A DNA stretch of 64,000 bases from Halichondria panicea (taxonomy: Eukaryota; Porifera; Demospongiae; Suberitida; Halichondriidae): positions 4,721,301 to 4,785,300 of the forward strand of contig NC_087390.1 of assembly GCF_963675165.1 (NCBI RefSeq), given 5' to 3'. The position numbers and the translations under genes are program-made. How positions within the stretch are numbered: position 1 is the stretch's first letter; every line of letters starts with the position of its first letter. This document shows positions 34,296-43,997 of this stretch, piece by piece. The notes under the pieces were generated by a model. It saw nothing but the letters and a program-made list of their open reading frames with translations. It was not told the origin of the DNA and searched no databases.

Positions 34296-34851
34296 ATATA
34301 ATTATGATCTATCCTTTGTGACACTATAGGTGGTATATAGGTTGCGTTTGGGGTGCACAGCTATAACTAGATATCAACTAATACTCCTTCTATATAGATC
34401 AACTAATGCCGAGTGCAGTCCTTCAGAATAAATTTGCTGGTATTCAAGAGTTACTCAAGGCAGAGGCAGAGGCAGAGGCAGAGGCAGAAGATCACAGTAA
34501 GAAATACGTATATAGGTATATATATATATAGGCCTTGGTAGATTATGCATGCTTTTATATATAGGCTGTATATAAATAATTGATAGTGTTAACACATGCA
34601 TGCATGACTGCATGTGGCCATTATAAACTGTTTGACGTACGCAAGTTATTAGCAACATCTATTATAATTCATGTTTGTTGTTGTAACTACCTAGTTTGTG
34701 ATGTTATACTTGTGTGACATCAATGTTGTGCTCGTGGTTAACACTGCAGGAATTATGCGGGAATAATAGGCAATTTGTTGAAAAGAATAATAGGTCAGTA
34801 TTTAAGAAGAATAACAGGCAATGTCTTGAGCATAATTATAATCTATATTAA

Positions 34852-35452
34852 TGAAAGCACCGCGGGTATACTAATGCCTCGGTGGAGGTGCCAAAGCTAC
34901 ATAACATAAAGCTACTAATAGCTAGCTTTTATACACACATTGATTATTATTAATGAACATTTTTAATTTTGCTGCATGCAGAATCACAGGGAAACTCAAA
35001 GAGTGGGTAATGATCGACGATGATTGTTGTTAAAAACGATCGATGCCAAAAGTTTAAGTCTAAAATTAATGGCAAGTCAGCAGAGCCTTGCAGCTCTCTT
35101 CTCACTCTTGCAGCTACCAATAGCTAGCGTTCTAGTGCAGAGCTATCTACTAAGTAGAGTTAGCAACACTCGGTGAACAAGTTTTGCTATACGGACTCTT
35201 CTGAAAAGGCTGCAATGGCATTCCAAGCCGGCATAACTCGAGAACGAAGCTTTATTTTGCAAATCCACAAATACCAAGCCAAGAAAACATGATTAAAATA
35301 GAAGCCTATAGAAACTCTTACTTGCACTTCATTGATCCTTGAGCAGCTGAAACAGTCTATACACACACAGACACACAGACACACAAACACACACACACAC
35401 ACACACACACTACCGTATACCTCGCTTGCGCATGCACACCGAGGTATAATTA
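34852..35452. repeat. GAAAGCACCG...CACCGAGG repeat, copy 3
   Basis: Counterpart of 19731-20303 at the same site in gene B, with a longer (CA)n tract at 35360-35410. Confidence 0.7.
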
Positions 35453-36115
35453 TGTCTATATAGGCCAATTAAAATGGTGAGCATGCATGCATGCATGTTA
35501 ACATTGTTTACATGTGATTTCCACGTTTAATTATTTTGTAGATGAAGTGGACTGCGCTTGCATGAATTTCAAGGGTAAGGGTCGCCCATTGTGTGTGGGA
35601 TCTAACTGCCCCGAACGAGCTAGTATACAACAAGGTAGTGATGAATGGTGGGAGGAAGCGGACAATTTGCTCACAAGGTGGCTTGTGGGCTTAAAAAAAC
35701 GTTAAAAATGACACAAGTCTGCATGGCCACTACAGCCCGTATTCATCAAATAAACACTCTGCTAGAGAGTCGTGGATATAACTATAATTATATTAGTCAT
35801 TGCAGTTTGTAATCATCCATTAATAGTTATAATGAAATCGAATCGTGTGATGACATCATGCATGGTTGATAATTCGAAAGGTATACTTGTTGGATTCTTC
35901 TTGCAACCACACAGACTAGACTATTACTATTGTTGAGATTGACTACCATTAAACATTTTTATATTTCATATAGATCTAGTAAATTCACAATAAGGGAATA
36001 GTACCAGCAAACTATACAAAGACAGCAACTCAAAAACCAACAACAAAAAAGGTAATGGATGGACAACTATTTATAAGAGTCAGGCCCCAGGGGGGTGATC
36101 GAGAATAATTCTAAA

Positions 36116-36666
36116 ATGAAAGCACCGCAGGTGCTGATGCCTCGGTGGAGGTGCCAAAGCTACATAACATAAAACTACTACTTTTATACATACATTGATT
36201 ATTATTATCATGATGAACATCTTTTATTTTGCTGCATGCAATCAACCGAATAGTGGGTAATGATCAACCATGATTGTTGTTAAAAACGATCGATGCCAAA
36301 AGTTCAAGTCTAAAATTAATGGCTGCAAGTCAGCAGAGCCTTGCAGCTCTCTGCTCACTCTTGCAGCTACCAATAGCTAGCGTTCTAGTGCAGAGCTAAC
36401 TACTAAGTAGAGTAGTAACACTCAGTGAACAAGTTTTGCTACGGACTCTTCTGAAAAGGCTGCAATGGCATTCCAAGTAAGCAAAACTAGGCATAACTCG
36501 AGAACGAAGCATTATTTTGCAAATCCACGAATTAAAATCCAAGTAAACATGACTAGAAGCCTATAGAAACTCTTACTTGCACTTGATTCATCCTTGAGCA
36601 GCTGTAGCGGTCTACACACACACACACTACCGTATACCTCGATTGCACATGCGCACCGAGGCATAA
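36116..36666. repeat. GAAAGCACCG...CACCGAGGCAT repeat, copy 4
   Basis: Starts GAAAGCACCGCAGGTGCTGA and ends GCGCACCGAGGCATAA. It has no counterpart in segment A, so it was inserted after the duplication or lost from A. Confidence 0.7.
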
Positions 36667-36987
36667 CGATCCAGAAACAAGGATGCATGGTCAATGTGAG
36701 AATAAACAACCACAAAGAAAAACTGTGAATTACACAACAGCGTAAATGTATGATAAATAGTACATCAGGATAAAACAGGATAGAACAGGATAAATCATGA
36801 ACAATCACGCCAGCACACATGCCAACAATACTTATTACATGGCTATGACATTTCTGCATAATTATTATAGAAACCAACATAGAAACCCAACATAGAAAAC
36901 GATTGCAGCATAGATGTAAAAAAAGGTAATTTGGTAGTTTTTGTTCTGTTTTGGTGGCTGGATTTACAAGTAAGTGCATCGAAACCT

Positions 36988-37046
36988 AGCCTCGACTCCA
37001 GCCCCTTCAACAGTGGCTTTTCCTTGCGGCCTGAAAAATCGAGGCT
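36988..37046. repeat. TAGCCTCGA foldback, segment-B copy
   Basis: Same as 20880-20939 (TAGCCTCGACTCCAGCC ... AAATCGAGGCTG). From 37275 to 38868 I see no gene, only CATGCATG-rich low-complexity DNA and the palindrome at 37881-37990. Confidence 0.65.
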
Positions 37047-37880
37047 GATTGAAACAGTCATATTCTGTCTAGTAAATTTACCACAAGAAGTTGACGTCTG
37101 AACCATAACTGCTTTATTCATGTGTCACTATAAAAGCAATGATTTGAAGTATTGGGTGGAGGGTGCGGTGCGCTCTGGTCTCAAAAAGATCAATATGCCC
37201 CAGTGCAACCGAATAGGGAGAGGGATTGGAAACGGAAGTTACCTCGAATTATATCCGCGTTACACCGGGGTTTAATCGAGGCTATGTATCTAACGTTGGT
37301 AAAATCTAGTACCTTGACTTTTCTGCTAGATTTAGTATACTAAAACTTGCACTTCCAACTGACACTTGAGACCATATGGGACACAGTACACCGATGAGTT
37401 GCATAGTCTTAGCTATATTAGAAGCACTCTAGGTACATAAAGATCTCATAGAGTGTTTTGTACCTCTAGCTCTCTTCACAAAAGTCAAAAATGTGTATTT
37501 TTTCTTTTCCAACTGATGCTCATCATTAGGGGGCATGAGAATGACGTTTTACTAGGGGGGCTCTGAATATCTTGTAGTGATCATAATTCATGAAACATTG
37601 TTTCCCGCGTGTTGAGCAACTGTAACACGGATTGACATCAAAGGCTCTCTAGTATGGGGTACGGGTGTTATCTGTGTCAAAATGACTATGACAATGTACA
37701 CACGCGTGCATTCATATGCACGTTACAATATGCATGCAACTGCCTTACAATATGCATGCATGCAACATGCATGTCAACATAATATATACACATTACAACA
37801 TGCATATACACGTTGACATGTATAATATACACGTTACACAATAAATCAAGTCAATAATAATTATATGGCATGTGTCGTAC

Positions 37881-37990
37881 CAGAGGAGGTACGACATCCG
37901 CGTGTCAAAGAAAACGTTTTAGACACACATTTCTTAGGTCAAAGTTTAGAATGTGTGTGTTAAAGACACGCGGATGTCGTACCTCCTCTG
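37881..37990. repeat. foldback element CAGAGGAGGTACGAC
   Basis: The 26-bp outer arms are perfect inverted repeats (CAGAGGAGGTACGACATCCG ... / ... CGGATGTCGTACCTCCTCTG). Weaker pairing (ACACACATTT / AATGTGTGTG) continues inside. Total length 110 bp. Confidence 0.75.
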
Positions 37991-38868
37991 AATACGTATA
38001 ATACACACCATAATATGCATATTATCTGGATATTAATTAAGCTCAATGTACAATCATACTGTTGTAATCAACACTTATTGGAACCCTAGTTAGCACCTTT
38101 ACTATTACATTTTGATGTTGTTAACGTGTGCTGTCCATGTTTTCCCATTGCCCTACTCCATGCGTACGTATTTAAGATGTATACAGGCAATTATTTATTC
38201 ACTATTCAACTTTTTACTTCATTTACTGCTCATGATCAGTTGTTGTTTTCACTAATATTATAGCTTTCACTGCATGTGAATTAAGTCAATAATTATTGTT
38301 GCTGCCTATATAATTATAGCTAGGAGCATGTCTAGTTCCTCCAACAACATATGTCACATTGTGTCTATGGAAATTGGGTTTCCCACTAATTATTGACCGC
38401 TAAAGCTATGGTTTGTTTAGTCTCATCCAACCCATTGACAAGGTTAGCGGTTCACACCCGACTATGTACACTTTCTCAGAGTATCGGATGTCTGCATGCA
38501 TGCATAAAATCCCTGAGATTAACGCCTTTGCAAGTAATTTGAAACTCTAATATTCAATTCCCCTTGCAACGACTACAAAGCTAAATGGTTTATGTAGGAG
38601 TGACCGAGGGTAGAGTATATGTCTAGACCTATAATAGTTTATAATATTAGCTGTAGGACTAGTGGTGCCTATAAACTATGCATGCATGCTTTACTTCATG
38701 CATGTATAGTGCACGCAATCTACGCATGCATGTAATGACACTCTCTAGATTTTTGCAAGATAAATCACATGATTACTGCATTATAAATATCGCATCGATC
38801 CATACAATACAAAAGTTTGACGGCTGTTGTCTATCGAGCTGCATAATTATAGCTGTTGATGTGTACAT

Positions 38869-39186
38869 TTAATCAAAGCAGGTACACACTTGATAGATGC
38901 AAATGCAAGTCATGAAAACCATACAGGACACGACAATCATTAGTATCACAGCTCCAGCAGCTGCCAAGCCTCCTATAGTGCTTGGGGACAGACTAAGATG
39001 TAGGTCGGGCCTTGGGGTGGTGGTTTCACTATTTACGGCTGCTGCTTCTGTTGCATCTTGATCAGCATCTGCTTCACTTTGTACAGGAGCTGCAGTTGTA
39101 CTCGTGTCGGTAGAGTTAGTAGCTAATGTTACAGCAGATATAGCACAGAGCCACGTCAATATCCATAGTAAGGTGTAATTGGCCAT
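38869..39186 (-). CDS. small type I membrane protein with mucin-like linker
   Basis: This is a single-exon 105-residue ORF with a good start context (AAGAATGGCC). Residues 1-21 form a signal peptide (LLWILTWLCAISAVTLA). Residues 22-65 are rich in T, S, A, E and D (TSTTAAPVQSEADADQDATE), with an N-glycosylation site NST, like a short O-glycosylated stalk. Residues 71-95 form a transmembrane helix (IGGLAAAGAVILMIVVSCM). The short tail is cysteine-rich (CICIYQVCTCFD) and could be palmitoylated. A TATATATG box lies about 47 bp upstream of the ATG on the minus strand (39232-39239). I do not recognise a family. Confidence 0.6.
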   Translation of the reverse strand: MANYTLLWILTWLCAISAVTLATNSTDTSTTAAPVQSEADADQDATEAAAVNSETTTPRPDLHLSLSPSTIGGLAAAGAVILMIVVSCMVFMTCICIYQVCTCFD

Positions 39187-39485
39187 TCTTGTCTTACTGT
39201 GCCATGCAATCTCATCCAGCTAATGTGTGTCATATATACCACCTGGCTTAGCTATAGTACTGTAGTGTGTGGAATGCAAAACAGGAAGTTTGATCAGTCG
39301 ATCTGCGCGTGGACTCTTATAAAAACATTGATGTCTAAGATTGGAAGGTTGGGTTACAACAAGCTTTTAAGCTCTCACGTCTTAACACACATTAATTACA
39401 TGCATACGTATGTGTTGGAGGTGTAATTATACATTGAAAGTGAAAACTTCATGTTCATATTTACAGTCTACATAATTAATTTTTG

Positions 39486-42400
39486 TCACCATAGAAACTG
39501 TGGATTCTTTTTGTACTTCTCGTAATCTTGTTTGAGGAAAAATGAAATCTCTGTCTCATTGCCTGTGTGTGTAGGGGGGGGGGGCACAGCAGATGTATAC
39601 AAGCTTTGCACAATTTTCCATAAGAAATAACAAGACAAGTCATTAATTTATATATGTACGTTGCAACGTGTATCACACACGGCAAGGGGTTGTGACACTA
39701 ACCTGGAGTAACGATGCAACACTCGTCCCGTATTTTGTGTGTGCGATTGATTGTTATAGGTTAACCTTTGTATGGCACAGTTGCATACTGACTCACGTAT
39801 GTCGGACTCCAACAGTGTCTTGTCAGGACTTAGTATCCACTCATCATGGTCTAGGTTGATGGCTGTGTCGTTGGTCTGAGGGCGATGAAACGAACATGTA
39901 TGTGTCCGTAAGCAACTTGTTCACAAGTGCTCACCTTGGCCCCATGAGCATGAGAGTGGATCTTGAGACAATCTGCAAGTGAGGTGTGCATGTGTGTGTG
40001 GTGACAAACGTGAAGGTGAGGCCTTGATTAAATGAAAACAAGATTAGACCAACACACTGTGTTACAGCCTGTGACACACCAACCAAATAAATTTCCTGGG
40101 GGTGGGGGCATATCCCCAGACGGCCAATATCTAGCTTGCCCCCTATTTGTCTGAAATGTGACTTTTGCCCCCCTCCCCTGTCAATTTTTTTCTGTATGAA
40201 GACCTGTCAGCATAAATTAACTATAGAAGCATCACTGATCGCCTAGTGATGGGGTTGTTAAACGTACACTTTTTATTATGCTAAAAGGGTAATCGGGAAT
40301 CTACAAGTAACAAGGGTCTAGAAACAGTATCGCTGATGGTTGTTAAAAATACAACGTACACTCTCTATTCACCATACTGATGCTTCTTGAAGGAAGGAGG
40401 AAGAGACTTGCTCTGTTGGATCTCTGAGCATGGGAAGCAATCATTAAAATAATGCAGGCATTTAGAAGTGTGTAAATGTCCAAGGCTCAACTCAACAACT
40501 GTACATACAGCGCAATTTATGCACTACTGTATCCCTCAGGCTCACCGCCAAGTATTCTCTCCATTAGGTCCTTCACCAGCAACGACTGTGGGACACCTCG
40601 CAGCACAAGTGTCTGTATTATTTTCATATGAAAATTCTGTATTATAAATTCACGGCAAATGAAAATTCTGTATTTTAAATTTACGGTAAACGTTCATTTT
40701 GAAATAGGTAGCTACTACTGTAAGGCGACACGTGACACTGTTTAATAATTATGAAACCAAAAGTTGCTTCTTTTGGAGGTTGAAAAAATTAGAAGACACA
40801 TATTTAGAGGGTCGAATCTACAATGCCATGTAATTGGAGGTAGCTCCACTTGGTCTACTTGCCTCAATTTCAGGCCGCTTAAACTCTTATATACCTTATA
40901 GCAGGTATACTTATAGCACTATTTCGAGGATACAAATGTTTGCAGTTTTCACTAGCATGTACCTGCAAACATTAATACCTAATCGCGTGTATGCGCGCTG
41001 CAATAAGGCTGCTATTCCGAATCCGCGAAAACATTCTATAAGGCCACACAAACTTAATCACTTGTTTCTCAGGCCCTCTCGTTTTTTTTTTTTTTACCCC
41101 TCATCAGGGTGTCATACAGGGGGAAAGGGGGATATCCCCCCCTAGTTCCAATTCTCCCCCCCTTTCAAGAGTGTCCATAGCTGGGTATTGAAATAACAGT
41201 TGACCTTTTTTTAGCAATGGTTACTTCCCCCTCTACTTCAATATCCTGTATGACACCCTGCCTCGTGGATCCTTTTATTTACTCAGCTATAATTATACTT
41301 TAATATTCAGGTAATGATCGCCAGGTTTAAAATTAAAAAATTATCATCTCATCACATGATGGCACTTGACCTCGTGCCTTTCCTGACTTGTGCTTGACAG
41401 CTGTTTTAAAGCGAAAACGTAAACTACAAGCAGAGTGTGTAGTGTATTTTTCCTATTTTGTATGTACTTTTACCTGACATGTAAGGAGGAGTGGCCAAGA
41501 TGTGGCCGGAAGTTTTTGATCCACCAAAAATAAAGAAAAAAGCCTCCTCCCCTCTTCGATTTTTGGTAGAATATGCCTGAGAAACAAGTGATTAATTTGT
41601 GTGGCCTAAATGGTCATTCCGCAAAATAATTATACCCGCTATGCAGTATTTTAGAATCGAGGCTAAGGTGTGGCTACTTTTTATTACAGGGTGTTAGGGG
41701 GAGAATAAAGGCATGCAGAGTTTGTCACCGGCTTAGGGAACCCTGGCCCCCCTGGAAAATGTTAATTAGGTGCGCTTAGGTGAATTTTGGAATTGCATTT
41801 ACATTCTAGTCATACAACTAGTACCTGAATGCACATTTTAGGGGAAGGGGAACTGTGAGCCAGGGGGGATGCGGTTACCCCTCTTCCCCCTGATTTTAAT
41901 ACCTTCATTTAGGGCGTGACATTAATTGTCTACACAGTTGTCGCTAGTTTTAAAGGTCTGAAAAGTATACTGCCTAAGTTTGCCAGATTTAATATGTGAT
42001 ACACCGGCAAATAATTAATAGCTACGCCTCGTGCAATTAGTATCTTTGCCATTGCTTGTTACTCGTGCTATTAATCCCATAATTATTGCACGAGTAGCCA
42101 TACTATTGATTGTTAATTGTTTGTGATGCAGTTTTAAGGACATTTTTAGCTGCAGTTTCAGTAAAAAAAATTTTCCGCGGCCGTTATTCGAACGTACGGT
42201 CGTCAAGGCTACTAGTAATTGCACGTTGTTAATGACGACGTGCAATTACTGATACACAATTAATCACTGTACGAATCACAGTGAATTATAGGACAACATG
42301 TGATTATGATCAAATCAACTACCGTAATATCTCGATTTAAAGCGACACTTTTAATAATTACGCATCTTTTGGAGGTTGAAAAAAAATTAATAAAAAAATT

Positions 42401-42807
42401 ATATTGAAGTCTTGGTGTCGCATATTTATATGGTCGCATCTAATTGGAGGTAGCTTTACAGAGTCTACTTGCCTAACACTGATTTTCCAGTGGGCTACAA
42501 CCGAGGCTAGGGAGTGGCTACATTTACCTCTATTTAGAACGCAACATTAAAAAATAATTGTCAACGCAGCTGTCGCTACTTTTAGAGGTCAGAAAATTGT
42601 TGAAGCTCCTGGGTGTCGCATATTTCGAGGGTCGCCTTAAATCGAGGTCTTAGGGTAGGTCTAGATAGCTAAATCACATTTTAATGGTCGAATAAATTGT
42701 GTATTACTCACTTTGATGCTTCTGTATTCAAATGATCGTATCACCCTGATGCAGAGAGTCAATTCTTGGGTAGAATCTCCACAGAACGGTTCATAAGTGG
42801 AAGACAT
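39486..42807 (-). CDS. C2orf76 / UPF0538 family protein, six exons
   Basis: Minus-strand exons with GT/AG borders join in phase: 42807-42712, 40612-40546, 40423-40373, 39972-39935, 39875-39797 and 39562-39486 (TGA). The 135-residue product aligns by eye along the whole of the UPF0538 family (human C2orf76, about 126 residues). Matching pieces are LCIRVIRSFEYRSIK, SLPPSFKKHQYDCLKIHSHA, LSPDKTLLESDI and ETEISFFLKQDYEKYKKNP, ending in a final W. The family has a ubiquitin-like fold and no assigned function. The ATG at 42807 is the only one that fits; upstream codons in frame begin at TTG. Intron 1 (2.1 kb) is full of repeats. The gene lies downstream of the MUL1-like gene on the same strand. Confidence 0.85.
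40860..41664. repeat. TIR pair of the GCCTCGATTCCAGGCCG family in C2orf76 intron 1
   Basis: The left end TTGCCTCAATTTCAGGCCGC and the right end TTTTAGAATCGAGGCTAAGG are diverged inverted ends of the TAGCCTCGA family. The interior contains ATATACCTTATAGCAGGTAT / ATACCCGCTATGCAGTATTT, another inverted pair, and the MITE at 41105-41260. The element is decayed. Confidence 0.4.
41105..41260. repeat. CAGGGTGTCATACAGG MITE, copy 1
   Basis: The ends CAGGGTGTCATACAGG and CCTGTATGACACCCTG are perfect inverted repeats next to G/C-runs (GGGGGATATCCCCCCC). The same family occurs at 59422-59624, and a partial relative at about 41690-41900. Confidence 0.75.
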
Positions 42808-43037
42808 TTTTTGTCTGGGAATGATCGGTATTGTATCTGATTGTGCTTCGATGTACAAACTGATTTAATTTAATTAATGATCTTTACCCATGATCACAAT
42901 AATTATTAGCAGGAGTACATTAATAACTGTATAGTACTCCTGTTATTAGCTAGTAACACTGTACACAAATCCAAAAATACATGAAAGCTATATACAACTG
43001 TCAACAATAATCTAGCACTAAATTGGTCAGATCGTAT

Positions 43038-43871
43038 CTAAGATGATGGTAGGGGCAGCTGATCTTCCCGTCTTTCCCTCTCTAGCAAGCGGAACAGTAG
43101 TGAGATACCAGTTATGAACAGGATACTTCCTCCTCCAACCAGAAATATTACAGAAAATAACTTCATCGAGCCCAAAATCATCTCATTCTTCGAAATAAGA
43201 CTTCGTATTGATGAATTCACCTCGACAGGCGTAAAAGACACTTGCCCACTGCTCAAAAGTGACTGACTCTCCAGAACGGCATTTCCATATGCACCAATCG
43301 AACTACCAAACACAAGTAGAAATTCTCTAGTAAGGGATCCATTTGGTATCTCCTTTAGCGCCATGTTTGTTGCAAAATCTCCCAGGCTTCTCGAATCAGC
43401 TTGTACCTTGTCTTGCCACACTCTCTGCAGCACATGCCGGAATCCACCAGCCTCGTGTGCTCCACGCACTGTGACATGGTTACCACTACCATCAACTAGC
43501 TTGAAGGGCACGGAAACATTTAAGTTCTCAATTGTATTCGACATGTCTCTCCATTTTTTCGGTTGTCCCTCTTGCTGGTGTAGGACCTTGGTGTACGTTG
43601 TCGTGGTCACCAGTCTAGCCGCCCCCTGTAGTTCTGTTTTCTCTGAGGTTAGGGCTTTATCGAGTTTCTCTACTCTTCCTTGGAGAAGGACTTCAGCGTT
43701 TTGGTTCGGGGAGTTCTTTAAGTGGTCCTTTAGTTGCTTGAAATCTTGAAATTGGGGGACATGGTTTAGATAGGATAGGTCTTCTGCTCTCATCTGAGCA
43801 AGTTTTCGGAGAATGTAGCCTGCAAATAGAGATGTAGCTCCTAGAACAACACCAATGGCTTGTTGCTCCAT
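43038..43871 (-). CDS. MUL1/MAPL-like mitochondrial membrane protein lacking the RING
   Basis: This is a single-exon 277-residue ORF; the ATG at 43871 is the first true start (codons above it begin with TTG). Residues 5-24 form a membrane helix (AIGVVLGATSLFAGYILRKL). A GIDE/BAM-like domain follows (VLLQGRVEKLD, TYTKVLHQQ, WRDMSNTIENLNVSVPFKLV). A second membrane segment (MKLFSVIFLVGGGSILFITG) lies at about 236-263. MUL1 homologues (about 350 residues) continue into a cytosolic C3HC4 RING; here the chain ends 15-20 residues after the second helix (ERERREDQLPLPSS). No cysteine-rich RING exon is visible downstream on this strand. MUL1 is an outer mitochondrial membrane E3 ligase, so a RING-less form could not be a ligase on its own. 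A distinct GIDE-only relative is the other reading. It is head-to-head with DIS3. Confidence 0.65.
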   Translation of the reverse strand: MEQQAIGVVLGATSLFAGYILRKLAQMRAEDLSYLNHVPQFQDFKQLKDHLKNSPNQNAEVLLQGRVEKLDKALTSEKTELQGAARLVTTTTYTKVLHQQEGQPKKWRDMSNTIENLNVSVPFKLVDGSGNHVTVRGAHEAGGFRHVLQRVWQDKVQADSRSLGDFATNMALKEIPNGSLTREFLLVFGSSIGAYGNAVLESQSLLSSGQVSFTPVEVNSSIRSLISKNEMILGSMKLFSVIFLVGGGSILFITGISLLFRLLERERREDQLPLPSS

Positions 43872-43997
43872 GTTGTGTAGCTTTTTGTTGAGCTCAGCAT
43901 AAAAGACCACGCCTATACCCAATGTTAGGGGCGTGTCATACCTGACGATGCATACCCATTTAGCACGTGGTCGAAAATCAACTCTATCAAGTTAAGT
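43872..43997. promoter_or_regulatory. bidirectional promoter between MUL1-like and DIS3
   Basis: Only 126 bp separate the two opposite ATGs, so both transcripts must start from this stretch or overlap. No TATA box is seen. CACGTGG (43961) contains an E-box core CACGTG. Confidence 0.5.

Larger units (their letters stand above)
32338..35705 (+). pseudogene. second cysteine-rich peptide precursor gene (B), stop in exon 3
   Basis: The exons match gene A: 32338-32410 (signal peptide), 32621-32731 (linker, three codons shorter), 33012-33095 (first cysteine unit), 34398-34496 (linker, longer EA run) and 35542-35705 (second cysteine unit, TAA). In exon 3 the second cysteine codon of the unit is TGA, so the full five-exon mRNA would stop there. 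Exons 2, 3 and 4 all have phase-1 borders, so skipping exon 3 would keep the frame and leave one cysteine unit. Exon 4 uses a strong donor, CACA|GTAAGA. The short GCCAATTAAAATG remnant at the microexon position would break the frame if used. A TATA box and AATAAA (35749) are present. It is either a young pseudogene or a one-module isoform gene; the sequence cannot decide. Confidence 0.5.
26400..37275 (+). repeat. tandem segmental duplication, copy B
   Basis: This is the counterpart of 6995-21140 (see that entry for shared order). Relative to A it lacks the 14589, 15793, 17346 and 18204 insertions and keeps single arms of the 14329 and 15248 inverted repeats. It has extra CAGTAGACTCTCG elements in the satellite and an extra GAAAGCACCG repeat (36116-36666). 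Confidence 0.85.
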
